DNA from: Paralithodes platypus
Taxonomy: Eukaryota; Arthropoda; Malacostraca; Decapoda; Lithodidae
DNA: 64,000 bases
Assembly: GCA_032716605.1 (NCBI GenBank)
Contig: CM064530.1
Coordinates: forward strand, 3,405,785 to 3,469,784
Direction: 5' to 3'
This document shows, piece by piece, positions 54,301 through 64,000 of this stretch (position 1 is the stretch's first letter; each line of letters begins with the position of its first letter). Position numbers and translations under genes: made by a program. The notes below the pieces were generated by a model that did not search any database, was not told the DNA's origin, and worked only from the letters and a program-made list of their open reading frames with translations.

Positions 54301-54634
54301 CCACACTATATTAAATTACTGTCATCTTTAACCCCTACTGTACTACTACTGTACTAGGGTACTAGCATAAATTTACCCCCAAGTCCCAAGCAATGTGGCC
54401 AAAATGGCTTCAGAGGCAATATATAACAACCTTCCACCTCAAAAGATGGAGGAATACTGCCTCTCCCAGCCTGTGGGGGATTGGATATAAGCTGAGAAGT
54501 GTTGCCAAGGTCTTAGAGCAGTGCTCACACGTCATGGTACTAGGTACTGCCTGATACTGGCAGTTACAAGGATCGTATATTACTGACGGCTGGCAGCCGT
54601 CGCTGGGACTGGGGAGTGATTGGTATTGGGCAGG

Positions 54635-55432
54635 TTAACCCCTTCTATACTGGCGACATCTTTGGATTTTTTTGGGGGGGAGCTATATTTAGACGATTTA
54701 ATGCGTCTTAGGAAAGATTTGTGGTAGCTAAAAGGGTTAACCTGAGAGTGGCGAGCCTATGGTATTTAAAACGTCCCGCTGGGCGAAGGTATTGTGGGTA
54801 AATCCCGACGAATTTCGTCATTTTATGATAAATATCGTTATTACTTATTCACATGCGCCTATTTTATGTTTAATATGAAAATATTGACATGTAACAACAA
54901 TAAAACAAGTGGAAATAGCATTTGGGGGGTGAAAAAGACTAATTACTGCCGACCGTCCAGTCATGAGGTGAGAGGTGCACGAGACATACACTCTCCTCTT
55001 TCGAAGCCTGAAGCCAGACTGATGTCTCGCTAGTGAAGTCTCTCTCTGTTGCCATGATCTCTATATGCGTCCCAGATGACCTTGAAACCGGGTGGGAGAA
55101 ATTGACGCGGCAAAATAAACCGATAAACAAGGGAATAAGAGGAAAAATAGGTGATAATTGAAGGGGGTGGATTTTGACACATTTGGAGGAGTGATAGAAG
55201 GCATGGACAGGAATTGTCTAACTTAATCACACATTCCTTTGTTTTGATTGCCGGTGGGATGTTTGAAAGGCTTTTTTAGGCCTTGGCTCATATGAGGACG
55301 CTCGCCCTCGTAGGGTTCAGACTTATATGAGATATGAGGACGCTCGCTGTTCTTGGGTTAATTGAGATAGTCTGGAGCCTCTTAATTGCTATGCATCTGT
55401 TCTAAGCTGAATAAAATCGTTGAATACTTGGC
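54635..55432. mobile_element. F2 MITE split by an F4 element
   Basis: The 5' part TTAACCCCTTCTATACTGGC to GTGGTAGCTAAAAGGGTTAA ends at 54740. The 3' part resumes at 55358 with TTAATTGAGATAGTCTGGAG. In intact F2 copies these parts are contiguous across one TTAA. Confidence 0.7.
54737..55361. mobile_element. F4 TTAA element (625 bp), nested in F2
   Basis: Starts TTAACCTGAGAGTGGCGAGC and ends GCTCGCTGTTCTTGGGTTAA: TTAACC, AGA and GCGAGC are in inverted register. ATGAGGACGCTCGC occurs twice near the right end. No transposase frame. Confidence 0.65.
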
Positions 55433-55555
55433 GCCGACACCACACCTAAACACCTTATTTGCAAAAAGAGGGGAGTGGGTGATGTGGACATTGTCTAACA
55501 TTAAGCCATATACAGTATATAATGAAAATAGCGTAATTGAAAGTAGCTATTTAAT

Positions 55556-55592
<37 letters not shown>

Positions 55593-55690
55593 ACACCTAT
55601 ATCTCACACACACGCATACACCCATGTACACACAAATACATATATACTCACACCCACCCACACATACAATACTCTCTCTCTCTTTACACA
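55433..55690. repeat. (CA)n and CT microsatellites
   Basis: CA run 55559-55588 and CA/TA-rich sequence up to the LINE. His/Thr-rich frame extension upstream of the LINE is an artefact. Confidence 0.8.
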
Positions 55691-55692
55691 CA

Positions 55693-56881
55693 CACGACAA
55701 TTTGGATTCAGAGGAGGCAGATCATGTGTAAGCAACTTGTTGAGTTTTTACTCTAGAGTAATAGACACAGTGGACCAGAGGGAAGGATGGGTAGACTGTG
55801 CCTACCTAGACTTTAAAAAGGCATTTGACAAAGTTCCACACAAGAGATTGCTGTGGAAATTAAAACATGAGGGAAAAGTAGGAGACAAACTGCTGAAATG
55901 GATGGAGAGCTACCTTAGCGGAAGACAGATGAGAACAACAGTAAGGCGGAAATCGTCAAACTGGACTCAAATTACGAGTAGAGTACCACAAGGATCTGTC
56001 CTAGCCCCAATCATGTTTCTAATATTTGTAAATGACTTACCTGAGGGACTAACAAGCTACATGAGCATGTTTGCGGACGATGCTAAGCTGCTTAAAACGA
56101 TCAGAACCCAGGAGGATTGCCTTGAGCTCCAAGCAGATTTGCAAAAGATCCATGAATGGAGCATCAAATGGAATATGGAGTTCAATGCAGGGAAATGTAA
56201 GACTCTAGAAATGGGTAAAAGTAAGTACAGACCTAGAAAAGATTATAAACTAGGAAACGAAGTGATTCCCAAAGCAGAAAAAGAAAAAGACTTGGGGATA
56301 GAATTTAAGGATAACATGTCTCCAGAAATCCACGTAAATAAGATAGTGAGAGAATCACTAGCACTATTGGCAAATATCAGGATGTCTTTCAATTATCTTA
56401 ATGAAAACACCATGAAACAAATAATAACGGCAATAATAAGACCCAGGATGGAATATGCATCTGTAGTGTGGTCCCCTCACATGAAGAAACATATCCACAA
56501 AATTGAGAGGGTACAGAGAGCAGCTACGAGGATGATCCCAGGTTTGGAAAATTTGGAGTACCAAGAGAGGCTCGAGAGATTGAATCTACCTACACTGGAA
56601 CAGAGAAGGAAACGAGGACAGCAAATTCAGATATACAAATGTGTTAGAGGTATTGACAAAATCGACCAAGAAACTTCATAGAGAGGGATGGAGGTGAGAG
56701 AACAAGAGGTCACAGCTACAAACTAAAAGTGCTTAATAGTAAATCTGATCTGAAAAGTAAAAGATTTCCTACCAACTCGATTAGTGGGTGGAACAAATTG
56801 CCAGCCGAAGTAGTGTCCGCACCATCAGTGCATAGTTTCAAAGCACGGTATGACAAACATATCTTAGGAGGCGGGAATTAA
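55693..56881 (+). pseudogene. jockey-type LINE reverse transcriptase, 5'-truncated, frameshifted
   Basis: In order: QFGFRGGRSCVSNLL, YLDFKKAFDKVPHKRL (motif A), SRVPQGSVLAPIMFLIFVND (motif B, with Arg for the usual Gly before VPQGS), MFADDAKLLK (catalytic ADD), KDLGIEFKDNM, then thumb RPRMEYASVVWSPH, RVQRAATRMIPGL and ERLNLPTLEQRRKRG. The frame stops at 56681. One missing base near 56675 explains this, because the next frame continues GGERTRGHSYKL and WNKLPAEVVS to a stop at 56881. The endonuclease and ORF1 are absent. The 5' edge abuts CT and CA runs. Confidence 0.85.
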
Positions 56882-57085
56882 CGAGCATGCTCACTACGGC
56901 AAATACAACTAGTGTAAGTACAACAACTAGTGTAAGTACAGACACACACACACACACACACCAATTATACATTAACCAAGGCCTAGGCTACATACAATAG
57001 ATTAAAGATAAAACACCCGGACATAAGCGTGCAGACTGATAGACAAGGGAAGCACAAATTGTTAAAGAATTTGGGCCATTGAATT

Positions 57086-57191
<106 letters not shown>

Positions 57192-57334
57192 CAAGAAACA
57201 CACACACACACAACCAACAAATCTCAAAATAATTGGGTTTCAACTTTTCAAGAACCAGGAGCTACTCAAGAACACGTCCTCTTCTTAATTTACTTTTGCA
57301 CTTGTATTTCATTCTTTAACCTTATTTCATCTGA

Positions 57335-57680
57335 GGGGGTCTTTTTGGACGTCCCCTGTTTCACCCCATTGGAGATAATAAGACGCTTCACTCCATTCCG
57401 GTGTCGATTTATTACCTTCCCTGTTTCACCCCATTAGTTTGGCGATAATGGGACGCTTCACCCCATTCCGGTGTCGATAATTTAACCTCACATGTTTCAC
57501 CCCGTTAGTTTGACGATAATAAGACGCTTCACCCCATTCCGGTGTTGATTTTTTTGGGCGAGCGATTGCGAGCCTGTAACTTAGAAGATATCTGCCTTCG
57601 GCCAGGACATTTCTCTACTACGGTACCGACAAATTTACAAATTGATCTTGAAGGGGATCTAGGTGGGTATGTTATAGTTT
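57335..57680 (-). mobile_element. F1-related element with expanded subrepeats
   Basis: GGGCGAGCGATTGCGAGCC, CTTCGGCCAGGACATTTCTC and ATCTTGAAGGGGATCTAG mark F1. The subrepeat block is replaced by three units of 65-71 bp built on GTTTCACCCCATTAGTTTGG and AAGACGCTTCACCCCATTCC. Confidence 0.65.
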
Positions 57681-58240
57681 GAAGTTAATAACAGTATGAT
57701 GGTGATGTCTCTGGATGTTGTGGTGGTGAAAAAGGTGATGATAGTAATGGTGAAATAACAGTATGATGGTGGTGATGATGTTGATGTATGTAGCTGTTGT
57801 AGTGGTGATTACAGTAAATATATATATGGTGAAAATATATAACAGTACAGTGGTGAAGATGGTAGTGATGTCTCTGGCTACTGTTGGTGGTGATAAAGTG
57901 AAGATAGTGGTGATGATGATGATGGTGAAGTGCCTCGCTGTTTTGGTGGTGATAGAGGTGACGATAATGATGGTGAAAAGGGTAGTGTGTGTGTGTAGTG
58001 ATGGAGAAAACAGTATAGTGGTGGTGGAGATGATGATGTCTGCTTGCTGTGGTGGTGTTAGAGTGAAGATAGTGGTGATGTCTATGGTTATTGTTGGTGG
58101 TGATAAATAACACAATAATGATAGTGAAATAATAGTGTGATGGAGGTTGTTGGGGTGGTGATAAAGTGAATATAGTAGTGATGACGATGGTGATGTCTCT
58201 GGCTATTGTTGGAGATGACAAATATAATAAGTGATATATA
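57680..58240. repeat. GTGATGATG-rich minisatellite
   Basis: GGTGGTGATAAAGTGAAGAT and GTGATGTCTCTGGCTATTGT recur several times at irregular 100-170 bp spacing. Confidence 0.75.
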
Positions 58241-58446
58241 TACAACCGGAAATACAGCCAATAAACCCTAGCGGTGATTAAAACTGCCATAGACTGGATT
58301 AATTGGCTAACATCCAGCCAATCCCTGTCTAGGCCAGTCCCCGTATTTTTGGTTCTTTCTGTCTGGAGTTCTGGAGTGTCTTTACTTACTCTTACACTCT
58401 CTCTCTTTCTCTCCATATAATTGTTCTACCTTTCTGGCGTTTCTTC

Positions 58447-58528
<82 letters not shown>
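58447..58528. repeat. (CT)n microsatellite
   Basis: About 40 CT units. Confidence 0.95.
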
Positions 58529-58531
<3 letters not shown>

Positions 58532-58599
58532 GTAATATATTTTAGCTCACGATAAATAGCCTTGTCCGCGCTTTTATTACTTGCACGTCTGGAGAGTAT

Positions 58600-59420
58600 A
58601 TTATTCACTTTCTTATGTCCCTGTTGATATTACTTTCTCCTATCCTTTCCCTATTTTGTTACTTCCTCGTGAATTTCCCATTTCCTTCCTTGTTTTCTTG
58701 CCTATTCCACGTCCCATTGTCCCTGTTCCCATGCCTCCCTTATTTCCTTTCCTATTTTCCTCTTTGTCTACCTTGCCTACTTCACTTCTTATTACCCCTG
58801 TTGCTATTCTGCTATTCCTCCCTTCTATCCTTCCCTATGTTTATACCTCCTTGCCCATTTCCCACTGTCTTGATAGCGTAATGCATAGTGCGCGGAATTT
58901 CGATGTGAGTATCCTGGGTTCGAGTCCTAGGAGTGCCACATGTATTTATTGATTTCATTAATTAAGTTTAGATGTGAAGTTGGTTGGTGTAAAAAACATA
59001 ATAATCCTTCCTGCTTTCCTTGTATATTTCCCACTTCCTTCCTGCTTTTCTTGTCTATTCCCCACTTTACCTCCTTCCTTGTGTTCCTTGTCTCCTTACC
59101 ACTTTCCCTCCCTTCTCTCCTTCCGTATGTTCCTACCTCCTTGCCTATTTCCCATTATCCTTCATGCTTTCTTTGCCTATTCCCACTTTCTTCCTTGTTT
59201 TCCTTGTCTACTTCACTTTCCCTTTCTTCTCTCCCTCCCTATGTCCCTACCTCCTGGCCTATTTCCCATTATCCTTCCTGCTTTCCTTGCCTATTCCCAC
59301 TGTTTTCCTTATCTACTTCCCACTTTCGTCCTCGTTTTCCTTGCCTACTTCACTTTCCCTCTCTTGTCTCCTTCCCTATTTCCCTACCGCCTTCCTGCTT
59401 TCGCTCCCCCCCCCCCCCAA
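58600..59420. repeat. pyrimidine-rich tandem repeat interrupted by a SINE
   Basis: CTTCCTGCTTTCCTTGCCTA and TTCCCACTT-type units of roughly 60-130 bp on both sides of S2 (58864-59003). The long Phe/Leu/Pro/Ser frames are artefacts. Confidence 0.75.
58864..59003 (+). mobile_element. SINE family S2
   Basis: ACTGTCTTGATAGCGTAATG, GGTTCGAGTCC at 58917-58927 (B box), GGAGTGCCACATGTATTTAT, ending GTTGGTTGGTGTAAAAAAC. Inserted in the pyrimidine repeat. Confidence 0.7.
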
Positions 59421-59519
59421 CTTGCTGACGTATCCACAGTCAGCCACTAAACCTTCCACCCAGCACCTGACACAATACGCTGACTCGGGACTTGTTCTGA
59501 ACTGGTACTAAGGGCTTGT

Positions 59520-59840
59520 TGGGGTGCTGGTTGTGGTTGTGGTAGTTGTGGTAGTGGTGGTGGTTGTGGTGGTGAACGTGGTAGTAGTAATTGTGTTTGT
59601 GGTGGTAGTTGTGGTGGTTGTGGTAGTAGTTTTTGTGGTTGAGGTAGTAGTAATTGTGGTTGTGGTAGTAGTTTTGATTGTTGTGGAGTTAGTAGTAGTA
59701 GTTATGGTAGTTGTGGTGGTTGTGGTAGTACTTTTGGTGGTTATGGACTTATGGTAGTAGTTGTGGTGATGGTGGTAGGCCTAGTAGTTGTGGTGGTTGT
59801 GGTGGTGGTGGTGGTGGTAGTAGTTGTGGTAATAATTGTG
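59520..59840. repeat. GTGGTT/GTGGTA trinucleotide-type repeat
   Basis: Nearly pure GTN-GTG; the all-Val frame is an artefact. Confidence 0.9.
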
Positions 59841-59889
59841 AAAGAAAATGTACATGATATTTAATTGTTTGGGTCATTTTATCACATCC

Positions 59890-60655
59890 AAAGACATACC
59901 ATCACCACTACCACCACAATCCCAACCTCTAAAATCATCACAAGCATCACCAAAATCACACCACCACACAAGCATCACAAGCACATCACCACCGCCACCA
60001 AAACCATACCAGTACCATTATAACCACACTACCATCATCAAAAAACCACCACAGCTATACTACAATCACAACCACACCACCAGCACACCACAACCACACC
60101 ACCAGCACCACAACCACATCATCACAACCACCATCACAACCACCACCCCAACCTCACCACCACCACTACCACAACCACAAGCACACCACTACCAAACAGA
60201 CAAACATAAGCAGACGGGGATATATTTCAGGTCGTCAAACCGGAAGAATTGGGCTTTAAGACTGCACCACACCATCACCATAATCACAGCCTCCACAACC
60301 ATCCCATCCACACCACCACCACAAGCACACAACTAAACCAACACCACCGTCACCACAACCACACCACCATCACCACCACAAGCACACCACCATCACTACA
60401 ACCACACCACACCATCATCACATTCCCAACCTCAACAATCATCACAACCACACCACCGTCACACCACCACCACCACCACCACACACCATCACAACAACTA
60501 TAATCACAAACTCCACTACCATAATCACCACAACCACACCACCACCACAAACACACCACCACTACTATACCAGACAGACAAACATAAGCAGACGTGGATA
60601 TATTTCAGGGCGTCAAACCGGAAGAATTGTGCTTCAACACTGGAATAAAATATGA
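59890..60655. repeat. duplicated unit: CCA-rich tract plus AGACAAACATAAGCAGACG
   Basis: Two CCA/CAC-rich tracts, each ended by GACAAACATAAGCAGACG, GATATATTTCAGG and CGTCAAACCGGAAGAATT (60200-60252 and 60577-60632), a 377-bp period. Confidence 0.75.
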
Positions 60656-60676
60656 GAAGGAATGCAGGAAGAAAAT

Positions 60677-60896
60677 GTACAGTTGCTCACATAAGTTCTG
60701 TTCCTCTCCCTGATCTTATACATGGATTAAAAATGCGCCTGACTGAATGACGAGTGTAGTTTCTTATGCATTGGTTAACTTATCAGACTAGTCTACTGAT
60801 AATTAAAAGAAACCACACTCGCAATTCCTTAATACTAATTCGACTTTAACCACATAAGATCTCGATGAGGAACAGAACTTATGTGGACAACTGTAC
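60677..60896. mobile_element. family E element, uninterrupted (220 bp)
   Basis: GTACAGTTGCTCACATAAGT to ACTTATGTGGACAACTGTAC, with inner arms TGTTCCTC and GAGGAACA also paired. Confidence 0.65.
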
Positions 60897-60978
60897 CTGG
60901 TATTGAATTATGTTGGCGATTTGACCACATCTAAAAACAACATATGAATGATAAGAGCATAACATTAACTTTGCATCC

Positions 60979-61191
60979 TTAACCCCTTCAGCACGATGGC
61001 GTCTCTTTACCCTTCAATCTGGCTAATATTAGACAATTGTATGCAGTTTAAGAAGAACCTATGCTATTCGGAGGGGTTATTGAGATCGTGTTTACCCCTT
61101 TGAGTCCAAGAGGTAGATTACACACTCAAGAAAATCGTCTAAAGTTAACCAGAATATTATATAATTTACGTCGTCGTGCTGAAGGGGTTAA
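60979..61191. mobile_element. F2 MITE, TTAA ends intact (213 bp)
   Basis: TTAACCCCTTCAGCACGATG and the inverted CGTCGTGCTGAAGGGGTTAA. The termini have shifted from GTACCGG to GCACGA in both arms alike. Confidence 0.7.
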
Positions 61192-61299
61192 TAATAATAA
61201 TACCTAGAAATTATGGGTTTAAGACATGAAAAAAGGAGAGGTGGGATAAACTGGAAACAAATTATACAAAATATTGTTTGTCTAATTTTTCTTGTATCT

Positions 61300-62060
61300 A
61301 TGTCATGTCATAGCCAATCACATACATACATAGATTGACCAACACACATTAGCACACACATACCTACAATAATACACCTCCTACACACAACACCACGCCA
61401 AGACAAAACAGTGACAACACCTGCACACACACACACAAAGTAAATATATACAGACTGACAATAAAAAACACCAATACTGTACACACATACCTACAATCAC
61501 CCCTCCTACATACAGAACAAACACCAGTACAACCATGCCTACATTCACACATGCTACACACAAGACAAACAAATGGACAAACATAAACAAACACGTAAAT
61601 ACACACAGACTAGACATCAAATACAGTACACACATACCTACAATCACCCCTGCTACACATGGACAACAAGACAAACAAGTAAATACAAACAAACTGGCTA
61701 TCAATCAAACATAGTACACACACACAGTACACACACACACACACACACACATACATCTATAATCATACCCCTACGACACAACGACATGACAAACACATGC
61801 ACAAACATAAACAAACACTATAAACAGACTAGCAATCAAACACAGTATACACACACCTACAATTACTCCTGCTACACACACAAACACCTACAATCACCCA
61901 TGCTACACACGACAACAAGACAAACACATGGACAAACAGAAACAAACGAGTAAATATAAACAGACTGGACATCAAACAAACAAACACACACACACACACA
62001 CACACCTACAACCATACCCCCTGCTACACACACACGACACAACACCAAGACAAACACACA
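61300..62060. repeat. CA-rich VNTR
   Basis: ACCTACAATCACCCCTGCTA, ACAACAAGACAAACA and ATGGACAAACATAAACAAAC recur at roughly 100-150 bp with variable CA runs, at least six units. Confidence 0.75.
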
Positions 62061-62132
62061 AAGAAACAACATCGATTCCGCACGGCATCCACCACCACCA
62101 CAATCTGTTCTTGTGACCTGCATCAAGGTATT

Positions 62133-62137
<5 letters not shown>

Positions 62138-62220
<83 letters not shown>
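62138..62220. repeat. (GA)n microsatellite
   Basis: About 41 GA units, then GAAAGAA-rich sequence to 62400. Confidence 0.95.
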
Positions 62221-62223
<3 letters not shown>

Positions 62224-62403
62224 AAGACGGGAGAAAGAAAGGGTGGAATGAAGAGACAAAGGAAGGAACAAATAAAGGAAGAGAGGAGGAAATGAAAGAA
62301 AGAAAACACAGAAGCAGAGAGAATGAAGAGAGAAATGGAGGAATGAAATTAACAAAGAAAAGGAAAGTAAAAAAAACAGAGATAGAAAGAAAAACTATAC
62401 CCT

Positions 62404-62608
62404 GTTCTAAATAGGTAGGCCAGAAATCGTGAATCCTAACCTCTACAACTCAAAAAGGGCTAGAGCAAATGACTTGTAAATATCCCCATCTCTCCTCTGG
62501 CTGAACCCTTCCCAAATGGTAAAAATATTAGCTCGATTACTCAAGTCGTTTGTGAGGTATAGAGGTGTTAATGTTCAAGAGTTTTGTCCTACTTATTTGG
62601 AACAGGGT
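62404..62608. mobile_element. FB foldback element
   Basis: Ends GTTCTAAATAGGTAGG and the inverted CCTACTTATTTGGAAC; centre ACTCAAAAAGGGCTAGAGCA as in 49701-49838. Confidence 0.6.
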
Positions 62609-62619
62609 ATAAGACATAA

Positions 62620-64000
62620 TGAATCATGTGAGTTAAGGATGGAGGAACGAAACGAGGAAGGCATGCCGTAAACAAACAACGAAGGAGGGAATGAAGGAAG
62701 CAAATATGAATGAATGAAAAACAGCGAAGGAACATAAGAAAAATTGATTGACAAAAATGTAAAGAAGGAAAGAAATAAGGACGGGAAGAAGAAAGGAAGG
62801 AAGGGAAGCACACAAGAATGAAGGAATATATAAAAAAGCTAAGGAAGAAGTGGAGGAAGAAAGGAAGGAAGGAAAGGAAGAAGGAAGGAGAGAATGAAAC
62901 AAGGAAGGACGAAAGGAAGAATTGAACGAAGGAAAGGAAGGAAGAAAGGACAGAATTAAAGGAGAAAAAGAGAAGGAACGCCATGTCAAAAGGAATGCAG
63001 ATTAGACCACTGCTCGAGGGAAGGAAAAACACGAAGGAAGGAAGGAAACAGGAAGGAAAGGGAGGAAGAATGGAAGGAGAGAAAGGAAGGAAGGAATGGA
63101 AGGAGGAAGGAAGACAAGAAGGGAAGGAAGGAAGGGAGGAAGGAAGGGAAAAGGGAAGGAAAGGGAGGAAGAAGGAAGGAAGCTAGGAAGGAAAGGGAGG
63201 AAGAATGGAAGGGAAGAAGGAAGTAAAACAGGAAGGAAGGAAAGGAAGGAAAAACATGAGGAAAAGAAGGAAGGGAGGAAATTAAAGTAGAGAAGAATGC
63301 TAGGTCAAAGGATTGCCTTCTATGTAGACTAGACCACTCCTGGAAGGTAGATGGCTAGTTGTAGGAAGGAAGGAAATGAAGGAAGGAGAGAAGGAAGGGA
63401 GGAAGAAAGGAAGGAAAGAAGGAAGGAAGGAACGAAGGAAGTGAAGGAGTGATAGAAGGAAGGAAGGCAGGACAAAAAGGAGTGATAGAAGGAAAGAAGG
63501 AAGGAAGTGAAGGAAGGAGAGAAGGAAAGAAGGAAGGAAGAGAATGAGTGATATAAGGAAAGAAGGAAGGAAGGTTAACAAAGGAAGGAAATTCAGCATA
63601 CAAAGAATGGAAGCACAAATAATAACACTATACACAGAAAGAGGGAAGAGGGGAAGGAGTGAAAGAAGTGGAGAGAGAAGGAAATAAAGATGAAAGTAGG
63701 AATATAACATTAATAAAGAAATAAATACATAGGGAAATACAAAAATAAAATCAATGTTAGGTCAAATGGAGACTAGAATAAAGCCAGGGAAAGAAGACCA
63801 GATGTAGGAAATAAGGAAGGAAGAAAATGGAGGAAGGAGAAAATGAAAGACTAAGGAGGAAAGATCGTAAGAGGAAGAATGGAGGGAAGGCAAACCAAAA
63901 CAATGCACAGAAAGAGTGATACTGAAATATACGGAAGGATTGATGGATGAAAGGAGGGAGATGGAATGGAAGGAATGAAGGGTGGATGGAAGGATGTAAG
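62620..64000. repeat. (GGAA)n-rich tract to the window end
   Basis: GGAAGGAA and GAAGGAAGG with two unit-like repeats of TAGACCACT (63003 and 63329) preceded by GGTCAAAGGATTGC-like sequence. Lys/Glu/Gly frames and their Phe/Ser/Leu antisense are artefacts. Confidence 0.85.

Noticed and set aside
55386..55690. N-terminal 100 codons joined in frame to the LINE RT
   Set aside because: Microsatellite read-through (His-Thr repeats) upstream of the true truncated RT start.
58581..59511. Overlapping frames of 120-160 codons
   Set aside because: A pyrimidine-rich tandem repeat read in three frames; Phe/Leu/Pro/Ser only, no domain.
61573..61953. 126-codon Thr/His/Gln/Lys frame
   Set aside because: Translation of the CA-rich VNTR.

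Overview
The window is eukaryotic, non-coding and repeat-rich. It has dense dinucleotide and tetranucleotide microsatellites, a Penelope-like retroelement, several 5'-truncated jockey/CR1-type LINE fragments, tRNA-derived SINEs and very many short inverted-repeat elements. There is no operon organisation, no Shine-Dalgarno pattern and no dense coding. The LINE and Penelope types together with the microsatellite load suggest an arthropod, most likely a decapod crustacean; this is inference, since no species marker is present. A 100-N assembly gap (38022-38121) shows it is a scaffold.

Layout. 1-2850: two head-to-head, broken Penelope-like copies, then a LINE 3' fragment. 2850-14600: short foldback/MITE copies, an array of TTCCCGCC motifs (10955-11105) and a perfect 173-bp palindrome (12697-12869). 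14600-22200: CTAT minisatellites, a poly(A)-tailed SINE and a two-copy segmental duplication carrying LINE fragments and differing by TTAA insertions. 22200-31600: nested foldback elements, a palindrome, an inverted duplication of a LINE reverse transcriptase, and a MITE whose 3' half has expanded into 19-bp and 68-bp tandem arrays. 31670-31845: an alternating CCAAT / TGACGTCA array. 31900-41500: purine and pyrimidine tracts, LINE fragments and a 2.6-2.9 kb duplication around the gap. 41500-52030: a chain of MITEs that often abut by sharing a TTAA. 52030-55440: microsatellites, a SINE, one exon that looks like a class A GPCR TM1 exon with duplicated splice donors, and a nested TTAA insertion. 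55440-64000: a jockey-type RT fragment, microsatellites, a VNTR and GGAA repeats.

Main result. At least six sequence families of short, apparently non-autonomous elements begin and end with TTAA and have inverted termini, which is the hallmark of piggyBac-type insertion. I label them F1 (with sister family A), F2 (with variant F2b), F3, F4, F5 and F6. Paralogous empty sites, nested copies with duplicated TTAA, and neighbours sharing one TTAA are all visible here. No transposase gene is present, so the driver must lie elsewhere. Other short foldback families without clear TTAA ends are labelled B, D, E, FB and G; R150 and R280 are dispersed repeats of unknown class; S1-S3 are tRNA-derived SINEs. 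The only candidate host coding sequence is the TM1-like exon at 54134-54258.
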